Source of the DNA: Trema orientale
Taxonomy: Eukaryota; Streptophyta; Magnoliopsida; Rosales; Cannabaceae
Direction: 5' to 3'
DNA length: 64,000 bases
Assembly (NCBI GenBank): GCA_002914845.1
Contig: JXTC01000003.1
Location: 2,890,752-2,954,751 of the forward strand
Below are positions 12,201-24,537 of the stretch, piece by piece; within the stretch, counting starts at the first letter, position 1, and each line of letters begins with the position of its first letter. Under the pieces are notes generated by a model, which had not been told where the DNA came from, did no database searches, and saw nothing but the letters and a program-made list of their open reading frames with translations. Position numbers and translations under genes: made by a program.

Positions 12201-13071
12201 GGATTTAAGAGCTGCAAAACAAATCCTTGGGATGCGGATTTCTAGAGACAGGGTGAAAGGGAGTTTGAAGCTATCTCAGGAGGAGTATGTGAAGAAGGTG
12301 CTTAGCAGATTCAACATGGATGGTGCGAAGCCCGTAAGTATTCCTTTGGCTAGTCACTTCAAATTAACCAAGGAGCAGTCACCCTCAACAGAGCAGGAAT
12401 GAGCTCATATGGTTAATGTGCCTTACTCATCTGCTATTGGCAGTTTCATGTATGCTATGGTGTGTACCAGACCGGATATAGCACATGCAGTGGAAGTTGT
12501 GAGCCGATATATGAGCAATCCAGGAAAACAACACTGGGAAGCGGTGAAGTAGATTCTCAGGTACTTGAAAGGTACCAGTAACATGGTCCTGTGCTTCAGA
12601 AAATGAAATATAGGCTTATAAGGCTATGTGGATGGTGACATGGCTGGTGATGTAGACAGCAGGAAGAGTACTACTGGATATGTATTCACATTAGGTGGTA
12701 CAACAGTTAGCTGGGTCTCAAAGCTACAAAAGATTGTCGCTTTATCTATTACTGAAGCAGAGTATGTTGCTGTGACAGAAGAAAGCAAGGAGTTGATATG
12801 GTTGCAGAGTTTCTTAGAAGAACTGGGTCAGAATTATGGGAAGAGCACTTTATATTCTGACAGTCAAAGTGCTATTCATCTGGCGAAGAACCCTGTTTAT
12901 CATACTCGGACAAAGCATATACAGGTTCGGTATCACTTCATACGCTCAGCTTTGGAAGATGGAGTCTTGGTGCTAGAGAAGATTCCAGGAAGCAAGAATC
13001 TAGCTGATATGTTAACAAAGACGGTAACCATTGACAAACTGAAGTTATGTTCAGCTTCAGTTAGCTTGTAA
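9217..13071 (+). pseudogene. Gag-pol polyprotein of copia element B, several nonsense mutations
   Basis: Gag starts at ATG 9217 (MAGGKGSGPRIDKFDGTDFS) and stops early at 9388-9390. The zinc knuckle, C-x2-C-x4-H-x4-C, is near 9917-9958, and the protease motif WVLDSGASFH is near 10053-10080. Integrase lies at 10617-11090 (YTDVWGSS, FIDDSS, KPQQNGIAERMNRT). Reverse transcriptase and RNase H occupy one frame from 11290 to 13071, with [35 protein letters not shown] and [10 protein letters not shown]. That last frame is open except for point stops near 11674, 11854, 12055, 12400, 12550 and 12604. At 12550-12552 a TAG stands where the family has Trp (AVK*ILRYLKGT), as expected from C-to-T decay on the other strand. 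The element is recognisable throughout but cannot make a full polyprotein. Confidence 0.92.
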
Positions 13072-13148
13072 GTATGAAGAAGAGAAGATGAGCTGCTGCA
13101 TTAATCGAGTGTGAAGACATAATTAAAATTAGTCTTCAAGTGGGAGAT

Positions 13149-13701
13149 TATTGACGTGGGAAAGACGTGTCCCATCACCACTATTAACTTATTTTACCAA
13201 GCATTTAATGCTTTGAATGAAAGCCATATAATGGCTATATACACAAGGCTGTGTGAGAGGTTTTTGGACACAGCAAATCAATTTACAACCGTGTAGATTA
13301 ATTTGGAAAGCTGTATATAGATATTGATGGGGGTTTGTGAAATTTAAGCCTATAAATATAGACTTGTTCTTCTCATTCTATTATCCCCATAAAGAGTGAA
13401 ATACACAAAGTGTAAAGTGAGAGTAAAAATTGAGAGTTTTTATTCTTGAGAGTTAGAAAAAAATAAAGTTTTTCTCTTGGGTGTATTCGGGGTCTGGGGT
13501 GTGAGTTCAGAGTATTGAGTGTAAACACTTGTAAAGGTTTTTTTCTCCCAATAGTGAAAATCAGCAGCAGCTCCGTGGACGTAGCCAATTTGGTGAACCA
13601 CGCTAATTGTGTGTGTCCTGTTTATTTTATTTCGGTATTATTTTACATTTGTTTTATCGCTTCCACTATTGTGTGTCTATTGGTGAGGTTATTCCCTAAC
13701 A
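13149..13701 (+). repeat. 3' LTR of copia element B
   Basis: Direct repeat of 8624-9177, following the purine-rich AAGTGGGAGAT tract. Confidence 0.88.
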
Positions 13702-14551
13702 ATATATACATGCTTCACTGATTCTTGGAAGAAATAGACCCACTTGTTATCCAATTTCTATTCCAACATTGAAAAGGTCCACATCTTTCTGAGTATAAGT
13801 CTAGGTTGTGTGCTAGGTGATGTAAGGGATGAAAATAGAAAACAAGTTAAACTAAAATTCAAAGTAAAAATTAATAAACTAATCAATAAGTTTCGTCAAA
13901 TAATTTAACTGAAAAAAAAGAGCTTCGTCAAATAATTAAAATATATACAAAGATTCAAAAGTGGGAAAAAAATTTAGGAAGAAGTTGACTTCACCTTTAG
14001 AAATCCAATTTTATGCCTCTCTCAGAGAAACAAAATGACACTAACATATCAAAGAGAATGATAACAAAGGCAGAGTAACGGAGATCATATTGGATGATTT
14101 CATACTCCAATTAACCTCCACTAACCAATTTGAAACAAAAGTCTGATCAAATATATACTAAAAAAAATGAAAGGGAAACAACATGCAGAGAAGAGTGATG
14201 AAGTAGGTTGGGTTGGCTCGAATAGTAAAAATACCCATTATTTGGAATCTCGGTCTTAGATTCGAGTTACACCTGGGTAAGTAGAAAACTTATTATCTCT
14301 AATAAGGTAGAGTGAGAATTAGATAGTAATAGATATTTTCTAATAATCTATATATATATATATATTAAGCATGGAGCAGAGAGAGTGTAAAAACTCTGAT
14401 AGCTTCTTTGATCACCATTCTATTTTTAAAATTTTTAGAAAAATCCTAATTTTTTCATGATATGATTGGTCCTATTATTATTTTTTCTTTGCTATAATTG
14501 GTTGAAATATATATTTGTATTATATAATATTATATTTAGTTTAATATTAAT
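13702..14551. other. Intergenic, no gene; TA microsatellite
   Basis: AT-rich sequence with a TATATA run at about 14347-14364. No open frame of note before the gap. Confidence 0.6.
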
Positions 14552-15222
14552 NNNNNNNNNNNNNNNNNNNNNNNNNNNNNNNNNNNNNNNNNNNNNNNNN
14601 NNNNNNNNNNNNNNNNNNNNNNNNNNNNNNNNNNNNNNNNNNNNNNNNNNNNNNNNNNNNNNNNNNNNNNNNNNNNNNNNNNNNNNNNNNNNNNNNNNNN
14701 NNNNNNNNNNNNNNNNNNNNNNNNNNNNNNNNNNNNNNNNNNNNNNNNNNNNNNNNNNNNNNNNNNNNNNNNNNNNNNNNNNNNNNNNNNNNNNNNNNNN
14801 NNNNNNNNNNNNNNNNNNNNNNNNNNNNNNNNNNNNNNNNNNNNNNNNNNNNNNNNNNNNNNNNNNNNNNNNNNNNNNNNNNNNNNNNNNNNNNNNNNNN
14901 NNNNNNNNNNNNNNNNNNNNNNNNNNNNNNNNNNNNNNNNNNNNNNNNNNNNNNNNNNNNNNNNNNNNNNNNNNNNNNNNNNNNNNNNNNNNNNNNNNNN
15001 NNNNNNNNNNNNNNNNNNNNNNNNNNNNNNNNNNNNNNNNNNNNNNNNNNNNNNNNNNNNNNNNNNNNNNNNNNNNNNNNNNNNNNNNNNNNNNNNNNNN
15101 NNNNNNNNNNNNNNNNNNNNNNNNNNNNNNNNNNNNNNNNNNNNNNNNNNNNNNNNNNNNNNNNNNNNNNNNNNNNNNNNNNNNNNNNNNNNNNNNNNNN
15201 NNNNNNNNNNNNNNNNNNNNNN
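14552..15222. other. Assembly gap (N)
   Basis: 671 unresolved bases. Sequence just left is very AT-rich. Sequence just right runs into a promoter/5'UTR-like region. Content unknown. Confidence 0.99.
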
Positions 15223-17886
15223 AAAACGGTGTGGCCTCTCTCTCTTTTAATATTAGTCATGGATTATTTCTTTTTTTTTTTGTGGGGGGCAAAAAAGAAA
15301 TTTGGTAAATGTCTCACTCCGGCTCCTTTCCCCCCTTACTCTCTTTCGACTCTGCGAGCGAATCCTCTTTGATTTCAAGGAATCAAGGGTGAGTATCAGA
15401 ATCTCATTTCTTTATTCAATAAACGAAAAAAAAGAAAAAAGAAAGAAAGAAATTTCATTTGATTCTCTCGGTTGATTGTTTTATTTGTTTCCCTGACCTA
15501 ATAAAACAGTCTCCATGCCAATTTGATGCATGTCCTGCTCCAAAAGTGCTTCCTTCGCTTTGATAAATTTTTATGAATTTTTTTATTATAAAATGTTTGA
15601 ATATTTTACCCAGAAAGTCTTTTTTTTTTTTTTTTCACCCTTCAATAATCAAAGGTGGGAGCTTTTCTTTAAAGGATTCCATGAAATTGTCTCCTCAGTT
15701 GGTTCCGTACCAGTTTGATGCATGCCTAAGTAAATGTTTAAAGATGTTATTCTTGTTATGTTTTCCGTCGAGTGAAATGTGTAAAGACGTTACTTAGCAA
15801 GTCTTTAGTAATTCTGAGTTTAAATTTTTTGTTTCTGAAAGTGAAATTAATGGTGGAGATTTAACTTAAGCATTCCTTGAAATTGTGCGCTACACTTGTA
15901 TAAAAACAAAAGCGTAACAGAAGAAGCTTTAGTTAGTTAATCGATACAGTTTGGGTTCACTCAAACCTTTCAAGTAATTTCTTCGATTTTGCATCGCCTT
16001 TTTTCAGAACACAAAGTTCTAGTTGATATCCTCTGATTGGTGTCTTGCTTATCTTTTTCGGTTGTGTAGAAGAATTATTGGTATTATTGTTATTATTTAG
16101 TCCCAAAAATGCAATTGCAAACTAGTCCTACTTCCAAAGTAAGTTAGCATTGAGGCGTATTCGCTTGTTGAAATGTTGGTTGCTGCTTGGTTGCCGTTCC
16201 TACCTCTTTAAATTTTTCTTTATAAATTTCGAAAGTTCATATTTTCATTTGCAGATGGAATCCTCTGCTTGGCGTCAGTAACCAATACACCCAAAATGGT
16301 AAAAGTATGTTATTGATTGAGAGACTATCTAAACTCTTCTTCTTCATTTTTTTATTTATTTTTCATTTTTTTAAGCATGTATTTGCATAGTGTCTGCATG
16401 CTCTTAAGAAGTTGGTATTTTTTGTCTAGGTCATAAAATTGTCCTCTCATGGTCTTCCTGTTTTAACCTGCTATTTTTATAAAATTAAATCTTGAATCTT
16501 TTAGTTATGTGATTTCGACTACTTACCAAGCTTGTATAGTTTTATGTGCCTCTTCTTCTTCTTCTTTGGAATAATTTGAAAGCTAAGAGAACCCAAAAAG
16601 CATCACAAGATGAAGATGGATGGAGCAAGATAGGATCAGCAACTTGTCGGACAGTATAATAGAAAAAATTTTGTTCTTTCTAACGATTAGGGATGCAGTG
16701 AGGACAAGTCTCTTGTCAAGCAAGTGGTTGATGTTTCGTCTTTGCCCATTCCTTCTGAAACTCCTTTTTAGTTGACTGAGGTTGGGAGTGTCGTTGATCA
16801 TGTTCTTTTGCTTCATTTTGGCCCAATACACAAGTTTGAGCTCTCTGTTACTGGACTTTTTTCGGTTTCTCTAGCCGACAGTGTCATAGATCGTTGGATT
16901 CTTCATCTATCGAGGAGCTTTATAAAGGAAATCATACTTAATATTGATACGGGACGGAAGTATAAAGTACCTTCTTGTTTGTTTTCTTGCCAAAGTTTGA
17001 CTAATTTGGTGTTACATCATTGTTTGGTCACAACTCCACCAAGATTTAAAGGTCTCAGGAATTTGAAGAGCCTTAAGCTTCAGTCTGTAAGCCTGAGCGA
17101 ATATGTATTCACAAATCTGATTTCTAGCTGCCCTTTGCTTGAGAGGCTGAACCTGGTGAACTTGTCTGGTCTTTCCCTTTTGAATATTAATGCACCAAAT
17201 CTGCAATTCTTCGATGTTACACGCTTTAATCAGGGGATTCGCTTTACAAATACCTCTCGTCTAGCTGAAGTTACTACATCAGCATGTTACTTCAAGTACA
17301 GTACAAATTACCAAAATCGAGCTCGTAGAAACTCAAGCAATTTGCTCAACGTTTTTATTGACATACCTCATATTCAAAGGCTGGTTATTGTGTATCCTTT
17401 TCTAAAGGTAATAGTTCTGATTCTTTTTAGTCACTTGGGTTGGAAATCTGAACATGGATGTTGGATTTTGCGACAAGTTTCTTGTTTTTACAGCCCTAGT
17501 CAAGGGCATTTTCAGATTCGATCCAATGACTGAATGTCTGTGTACTTTGTTGCTGTTTAGTTGCTTGAGCATCTCTAAACTGGTTTAATTTTTTAGTATA
17601 TTCAGTTTGGGATGATTTCTTCTGTTGTTTTGTTACTTTTTTCTCTAGTTTTTGGCTGTTGGCGTCGAGTCCTCTAAGCTGTCTAAACCGTGCATTGATC
17701 TGGATTATCTTAGCATAGAAGTACATCTGAACAAGAGGGAAGGCTGTTTAGTATCTCTTTGCCTTTTAAGTATTGCCCCGAATCTACGAGAACTAGAAAT
17801 TTGGGTAAGATTTCTTCTTGTTGACTGTCCACATTTGGAATTGACAGAAATTTTACTTAAGTTGTGAAGTTGGTATTTTGCACATA

Positions 17887-18480
17887 TAGGCCATGTTTAA
17901 TGCGCCTTATTGTATTGTATTGTGATATATTGTATTGGATTGTATTATATTGTATTGTATTATTCTATTACAATACTATGTTTGGTTTTGCACTTGTATT
18001 AAGGTATTGTATTAAAAAGTTAATTTTGAAAAATGTCATTTTTAAAAATTTACTTAGAAAAATACCATTTTTAAAAAGGATTTAGAACAATACCACTTAT
18101 AAAATTACCACTTTCAAAAAATTTATTTACGAAAAAAACCACTTTTTAGATATAAATTTAGAAAAATACTAATTTTAATAATTTATTTAGAAAAATGCCA
18201 CTTTTGAAAAGGATAAAATAATGTGAGAGAGAAAGTGATGAGAGAGAAATTAAGAATAGAAAAAGTGAGGAGAGTGAGTATTGTACAATACTATGTTAAA
18301 GTTAAAATTATATAATACAGTGTAATACAGACATTTTATTCTGTATTAGATAATACTCTCCGTATTGTATTAAATTTTGATGTCGTATTAAATAATACAA
18401 TACAAAGGTACAACCAAACACAGTATTATATTTAATTAATACAATACAGAATCTTTATACAGTGTACCAAACATAGCCGT
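17887..18480. mobile_element. ~590-bp MITE in the F-box pseudogene intron
   Basis: Inverted ends: TAGGCCATGTTTAATGCGCC at the left and, inward from the right, TACGGCTATGTTTGGTACA. Both lead into repeated TTGTATTGTA units. The centre has AAAAATACCACTTTT-type repeats. The exact duplication is unclear because the flanks are TA-rich. Confidence 0.65.
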
Positions 18481-19126
18481 AGTCATCTATTGATTTTTGA
18501 ACTTAAAACCGTGATTTCTTTAGCTGCTTGGATAAGTTACAATATTCTGGTACCACAGACCTTGTGTAGGTTGATGATCTAGAAGACTTGACAGCCAGTG
18601 GAACAGAGACTAACTTTTGGGAAGATGATTGCTGTAATTGCCTGTTCACCAAATTGCAACTCGTGAAAATAACTTACATTGGTGATACCCAAGGAGGAGT
18701 GGTATAAGGAGGAGTTTACAATGGCCAGTCTAGTGAGATTTGTGGAACTATAAACATGCCTTCATGCAAGCACCCGCTTTCCTCTTCAGAATTATCTTTT
18801 CCCGCATTATTATTGACACTGAAATGACGAAATGCATTTTTTTTTTTTTCAATTTCAATCGAAACCGAGAAAAAAGAAGTGGAATGAAATATACCAATTT
18901 CAACCAACTTCGTTAGACCCCTTTGCAATTTGACCAGTGAGAACGTTGGTTCTTAGTTGTAACGGAGCCTTGGACGGTCGCTGACATCAATAGGTATGTC
19001 AGTCGATATTGAATGCTGCAAACATGCTTCCACTGCTTTGCTTTGTCAGTCTATAAAATGTCGTTATTTTATCTTATTTGATTTTTGAGCTTTTGAATTT
19101 CACATTTTTGTCATTATGAACTTCCC

Positions 19127-19158
19127 TTTTTTTTTTTTTTTTTTTTTTTTGGTCTTTT

Positions 19159-19195
<37 letters not shown>
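19127..19195. repeat. Long poly-T tracts
   Basis: Two T runs, of about 24 and 40 bases, separated by GGTCTTTTTA. Length is likely unstable and possibly imprecise in the assembly. Confidence 0.9.
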
Positions 19196-19196
<1 letters not shown>

Positions 19197-19376
19197 GTCC
19201 TTGTCGTCTCTATTCTCTTTTATTTATTTGTATTTTTATTCATTATAAATTAGCTTAAAGTGAAATATTTTCTTGACACCTAATTCAGATTTTGATATTG
19301 CGTAAGGCAATGTTGTAAGCACGATCAAAATAAGGCTACGAAGTTGCTCTGCTTCAAGCGTGCCAATATCAAAGGG

Positions 19377-20203
19377 TAAATATCACTTGGACGATGAATA
19401 GAGCAGCAGAGTCATGGACCTGACAGCGAGTTCAAGCGGCACGGTGGCAGGTACTTGAATTCTGTTAACGAGACTATTGTAGGAATTACTGACTATCTGA
19501 TGAGTGCACATCCCAAGGAAGAACTTGTGTCGGAGCTCCATGTGGAGATGGTGGATATGGTTCCAGACCCATATGAATGGTGTGAAGGTTTGCAGGACTA
19601 TACTGATCAAGTGGCTTAACTTTACAACTCCATTCTCGTTCATTAATTCCTATGGGTAATTACTAATTAATTCCTCTTGTTTCAAGCTTAAAGAAAAAAG
19701 AAAAAGAAAAAAGAAAAAAAGGGAAATGAACTCTGATGTAACCTTATTATTTAGGTGATAATATAAGTATTTTTATGAGCAAGAAAGATATGCAATGGAT
19801 TTCTCCTTTTGTGCATAAGAAAAGGTTAAAGTTTCATTTCAATACGCAAACTGGTTTATTAATATTCAAATGCTTCGTGTTTTTCTTTTTCTTTTTTTTT
19901 TTTTCCTCCTGGTGTTTTTGCGCACGAGAGCTCGCTGTCGCCGATGGAGATCTTGAATGGGTGGGGTTCCCATTTGCCTATATTTTAGGAGCTATACTTA
20001 TGAAGCACAAATTCTATATTGATTATTTATTATATGATAACCATTGCCATATTCTAACTGTTTTCTACTCCTTGTTCTGGGTTTCTCTCCTTTTTTCTTA
20101 TAAACAAGTTTTTGGGTTATCCTGTCTTTACTTATTAAAAACTTTTCACTCTTCCTTTATGGAAAAAAAAAAAAAGAGAGAGAGAGAAACAAAAAATCAC
20201 TAA
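19377..20203. other. No gene recognised; one unplaced coding-like fragment
   Basis: Around 19498-19618 the plus strand has an open stretch (MSAHPKEELVSELHV..) ending at TAA. It looks protein-like but I cannot assign it, and the frame is closed upstream. The open frame at 19775-20203 spans a poly-T run and looks fortuitous. Confidence 0.4.
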
Positions 20204-23200
20204 GGGTCTGTTTGGAACCTGGATTTTGAGGGGGAAAAAAAAAATTTATGGAGGGATTTGTCTTTTTTGGTGTTTGGAACTAAGAAAGAGAAAGGGGAAA
20301 AAATATGGAAAATTTTGGGGGAAATTTTAATTAAGAACTAAGGAAATTTGTTTTCCCAAAAATATCGTGCGGAAACCAAAAATGCCGAATTTGTTTTCAC
20401 TCGCTCTCAAGTAAGCCCTATTCACCTTCTTCTCCTCTCTGCTATCCTACTCTCTCCAGCCATGATCATCAAAGCAGCCATTAACATTGATAGCTAAGCT
20501 TCTCTTCTTCTCTCCATTTTTGTCTCTTCTTCTCTCCTCTTCTCTACAACTATGAGACCGCAAGGTAATCTCACTGGTCAGAAACGTGCACCAGCAATCG
20601 TGCCCAATTTTCAGCGATCTTCAGATCATCCCAAAGTCTCATCAAGCCGGCCAACGAAGAATCCACTGGGAAGATCATCTATGGATCATCGTTTTGTGTC
20701 TCCAAATCTCGATGAACAGCCACCGACACCGCCATTGACGAAAGAAGCCTCTTCGGTTGAACAAAATCAGGTAATTTTATCTCTGTTGATGTTTTGTTTC
20801 AGATTTGTGTATATAAATTCATAAAATTATTTTCCTTATTTTCAAATTTCGTCTCTATTAAAGCACTTCAGATTTCACCTTTGTTGAAGCATTTTTTCAG
20901 TTTGGCACTGGGTGTTTTATTCTCTTTTTCTTTTTCATGATCAAAGCCAACTCTGATTTGAACAGGGTTCTAGGTCAGGGATTGTAAACCACCAAGGATC
21001 AGAATTTGAGGTACTTCTTATCTTAGCTTTGATTTGAGTTTCTTTAGCTTAGTCCAAGTGTTAATTTGAATTTCTTTAACTGATACATGTCTATATATGT
21101 ATGGAGACAGTAATCGGACTTTGGTATTATTGTAATCATTTTATTATTATGAAAAATGTATTGCATTGTTTAATTAAGGCTATGTTCATTATAATTGGGC
21201 TTTGCACATTTTGCCTTTTGAAATGAGTTGGTTATCCCATCTCTAAGATGGATTGGGCTATTTGTAATTAAATGGTGTGGACTAAGCCAACCAAAACTGA
21301 TATATGATGAGCAAAACTACAAAACCCATCAGTCATTGATACATGAGAGACTCTTTGCATAAACTAATTTACAGATTCAAAACGTATCAAAAATATAATC
21401 ATTGGTTACTTTTTGGAACATGTTATGTGTACTTGTATGTGGATATATGTATATATCCTTGTTAGCATTGTTCTGCAAGACAGTGATCTGTTTCTTTAGT
21501 TCATTATATGAGATCACCTTTTGGGCATTTGGTTATTATAGTTTTGAAATTATTGCTATATAAATATGTGTAAAACAGAGTCTTATTTTTGACTTTGTTA
21601 ATTTAATCATGAATGCTTTTTTTTCCCTTTTAGCTGGGACAATACCAGAATATTTTAAAAGAGTCTTGTTTTCGTTTATAAGTTACAATTGATGGAGAAT
21701 TATATGTAATGGAGTAGCAAGGATCCTACATATTTTCTGTTGTACTGGGCAAGACTATAGTTTTTCAAACAAGGAATACTGCCATTTTGTTGCATGTCCA
21801 ATTAAGTTCTATTCGAAATAAGAAACTTGACTCTAATGAGGATTTTATTTGAAACTCATGTACTCACATTTATGAATACCTTATGTAATACTGAAAATGA
21901 TTTTGTCACGTACTGAAAATGACTATAATGTGTTTCCGTCTTTCTTATTCTTTTCCTCTTGAGTTTTTGTAACTAATTAGTTCCTCTTCAATGTATCAAA
22001 TTATTCTCTTTCTGCAAATTTTTTTCAGCTTATTGAGTGAAAAACTTTTGTTGTCTATTTAATGCTGCAGTTCCTTAATACAATTCTCAAAGAGAATTTT
22101 CTTAGCTTATACATATATATTATACTCTGAATTTGAAGTAGATTCCACATTTAAAAGGAAGAGATTTATAATCTACTAGATTTCATAGAAAATAGAATAA
22201 TAGATGAATATTAACTGACTGTTATATACTGAGTCTTAGCTGCTAAATGGATACAGTTATCTCCTCTGCTAAGTGGCTTATCTTTTTTAGTTGGCCCAAT
22301 CTTTTCACATATTATGTAACTACAAGTCTTGTTTTTGCTTTTTTGTTTTAGTTTGTAAGTTAAATTTATCTTATTTCTAATTTGTTAATATTTAATCTCA
22401 AGGTGCTTATTTGCTGGCTTGTTTATTTCTATATTGTGATTGTATGTGGTACTTTTATAATCATCAAGAAGTTCTGCTTATTCTTGTGCTTGTTATGTTA
22501 CATTACTTGTTAGAATCTGTAATTCTTGCTTTTTTATTTTGCTTGGACAATAAGACTTTGTTCAGTACTTTTGTGTTATTTAAGGAAATGTTGCGTTTTA
22601 GAAAAGAATGGAATTAGTGGTTTCAAGAAAATATAACTGATATGTTCAATCTGATTGTTTTGCCTGGACAATCTGATTGTGATATCCTAATTACCATGTT
22701 AAATATATTACAATGATTTTTGGCATATTATTAGTTTGTGCTGTTTTTTTTCCTCATATGTGAATTGTTTCTATAGAGGGAAGAACTTGAAGAAACTGAA
22801 TCTAATTTGTTCATGACGGGCAAAAGGAACTTAACTTGGTCAGATGACATGGATGACTTTTTAATTGACTCACTCATAGATCAAATGCATAAAGGGCAAA
22901 AAGTAGGAGGGGTTTTCACAAGAACAACATTGATAACTGTGGCTTGTTTGGTCAGCGAGAGATTTGAGATATCTTGTCATTCCGATCATATCAAGAATAA
23001 AATGAAGACCCTAAAAAGTAATTTTAGTACTGCAAAGGATATCCTAAGTAGTAGTGGATTTGGTTTTAACTATTCTACTCAAATGATTGAGGCAACAAAC
23101 TCTGTATGGGAAACTTATGTTAAGGTGAGATCTTAGATATATATATATTTTTAATAGTTTTTATTATTTCATTCAAATAATTGAAGTTGTCTAATGTAGT

Positions 23201-24537
23201 TTCTTTTTGGTTTGAGTTGTAGGCCCATCCAAAAGCATCTAGACTTCGATACAAGCCTATAAGAAACTATGAGAAAATGGACGTGCTTGTTGGAAAGGAT
23301 CGGGCAACTAGAAGTCATGCTACTGGTCCTAAAGAAAGGCAACTCTATCAACTGATGGAGGAATCAAATATGGAGTATGAGGATGTGAATCATTTTGACC
23401 CAACTGAGCATGAAGTTGAAAATGAAAATAGGGAAGAAGATGAGCTTGGAAAGTCTTCTCGTATTGCATCTATTTCTACATTCAAAAGAAATTTGAAGAA
23501 GAAGAAAATAAAGGAGAATGATAATGTGGCTGATGAGTTGAAGAATCTTAGGGAAAGAATGAATTTAGTAGCTGCAGCTTTGGAAAAGCCAAGGAAAGTG
23601 AATGTTGAAAAAGTAAATGTTGACATGGAGCAATTTATAATTCAAGAGATTGAAAAGGTTGATGATTTGAATTTGGAATCCAAAGTGGTAGCTTATAGAA
23701 CCCTTACAAAAGATGAGAAGGCTGCTAAAGCATTTCTTGCTATCACAGGTGAGTTGAGGCGCATTTGGTTGAAGATGGAGTTCGGCAACGATATTTTTGA
23801 AGCATAATGATAATTAATTTGCTACTACTTTTTTATACCAAAAACAAAAACAAAAACAAAAACAAACAAAATTTCGGGCTTTTTTTTTTTCAGAATACAT
23901 GTAATTGGATGATGGTGATTTACAGTAAGGAAATATCAAGAAATTAGTACAGCTTTTTTTCCATTGAGATCAAGTTCTCCCTTATTGTATTATTCATATT
24001 TTGTTCTTGTTTTCGTTTCTTATATTATTCATGTTTTGTATTTTGTAAACCTATAATTAGCTTGGCCATTATCATAATTTCAATAATTATATATTGTATT
24101 AAGATATTGTATTAAAAGGTTAATTTTTAAAAAATATCATTTTTAAAATTTATTTAGAAAATATCATTTTCAAAAAATATTTAGGAAAATACCACTTGTA
24201 AAATTACTATGTTTAGAAAGTTTATTTACAAAAATACTATTTTCAGATATAAATTAAAAAAAATACCACTTTTAAAAACTAAGAAAGAGTCTATTCATAG
24301 TGAGATTGGATGATAGAGGAAAGTAAAAGAGAAGTAAAGAGGGAAATTTTTTTTTTTTTTCCCTTTAATTACCAAACAAGAGAAAAAAAAAATAGAAGGA
24401 AAATCATTTTTTTTACACTATGCTTTCCTTGACTTCCAAACAAGAGAAAAAATTTACTTTTTTTTCCTCCTCATTTTTTTTCAATTCTTTTTCTTTCAAT
24501 TTTTTTTCCTCTCAAAATCTGGGTTCCAAACAGGGCC
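20204..24537 (+). mobile_element. PIF/Harbinger-type transposon carrying a Myb/SANT-like gene
   Basis: Ends are inverted copies: GGGTCTGTTTGGAACCTGG at the left and, inward from the right, GGCCCTGTTTGGAACCCAG, both continuing ATTTTGAG. A TAA flanks each side (20201-20203 and 24538-24540), the 3-bp TWA duplication of PIF/Harbinger elements. Inside is a complete four-exon Myb/SANT-like gene (20552-23807) but no DDE transposase on either strand. The segment 24060-24290 resembles the core of the MITE at 17887-18480, suggesting a nested or shared repeat. Full Harbinger elements pair a Myb-like ORF with a transposase ORF. This copy appears to have only the first. Confidence 0.8.
20552..23807 (+). 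CDS. Myb/SANT-like DNA-binding protein (Harbinger ORF1-type), four exons
   Basis: Exons 20552-20770, 20966-21010, 22777-23124 and 23223-23807 all join in phase 0 at GT-AG sites and give 398 residues with no stop. The N-terminal third is Pro/Ser-rich. Exon 3 carries a Myb/SANT-like domain (LTWSDDMDDFLIDSLIDQM, later NKMKTLKSNF), and exon 4 continues with HPKASRLRYKPIRNYE. This is the layout of plant Myb_DNA-bind_3 proteins and of the Myb-like accessory protein of PIF/Harbinger transposons, which binds the element ends and helps its transposase. A charged Lys/Glu-rich region (residues about 250-310) follows, with a possible coiled coil (ADELKNLRERMNLVAAALEK). The start was taken as the first ATG after a TC-rich leader. 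Since it lies between Harbinger-type ends, I read it as element-borne rather than a host regulator. Splicing is inferred from sequence. The 1.77-kb intron 2 has no other gene. Confidence 0.72.

Larger units (their letters stand above)
8624..13701 (+). mobile_element. Complete Ty1/copia LTR retrotransposon (element B, Tnt1-like), inactive
   Basis: LTRs of about 554 bp (8624-9177 and 13149-13701) start TGTTGACGTGGG (mutated to TATTGACG in the 3' copy) and end CCCTAACA (CCCTAATA in the 5' copy). The sequence ATATA flanks both sides (8619-8623 and 13702-13706). A primer-binding site and a polypurine tract (AAGTGGGAGAT, 13138-13148) are in place. Domain order is Ty1/copia, and the RNase H end ([13 protein letters not shown]..) is of the Tnt1-94 type. 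Several point stops and frameshifts interrupt the coding region. Confidence 0.93.
15310..19376 (+). pseudogene. F-box/LRR/FBD-type gene, broken
   Basis: A probable 5'UTR exon ends near 15388 at a GTGAGT donor, and a further UTR-like block follows a TTTGCAG near 16255. The F-box begins at about 16620 (QDRISNLSDSIIEKI, then IRDAVRTSLLSSKW), the hallmark of F-box/FBD/LRR substrate adaptors of SCF ubiquitin ligases. After SSKW the frame is lost and the sequence is shortened relative to the family. The leucine-rich part resumes in another frame at 16772-17410 (VVDHVLLLHFGPIHKFEL, SCPLLERLNLVNLSG, NINAPNLQFFDV). A further exon at about 17649-17802 reads CIDLDYLSIEVHL and APNLRELEIW. An FBD-like exon at about 18567-18707 (NFWEDDCCNCLFTKLQ) then stops at TAA. 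A last piece near 19342-19375 resembles the family C-terminus (KLLCFKRANIKG). An intron carries a MITE. The F-box to LRR shift and the early stop mean no full-length adaptor. Confidence 0.75.

Noticed and set aside
14466..15308. Long open frames on both strands across the N stretch
   Set aside because: They exist only because unresolved bases contain no stops. The sequence is unknown.
19775..20203. 142-codon open frame on the plus strand
   Set aside because: It crosses a poly-T run (a run of Phe), ends in a purine-rich simple stretch, and has no family features.
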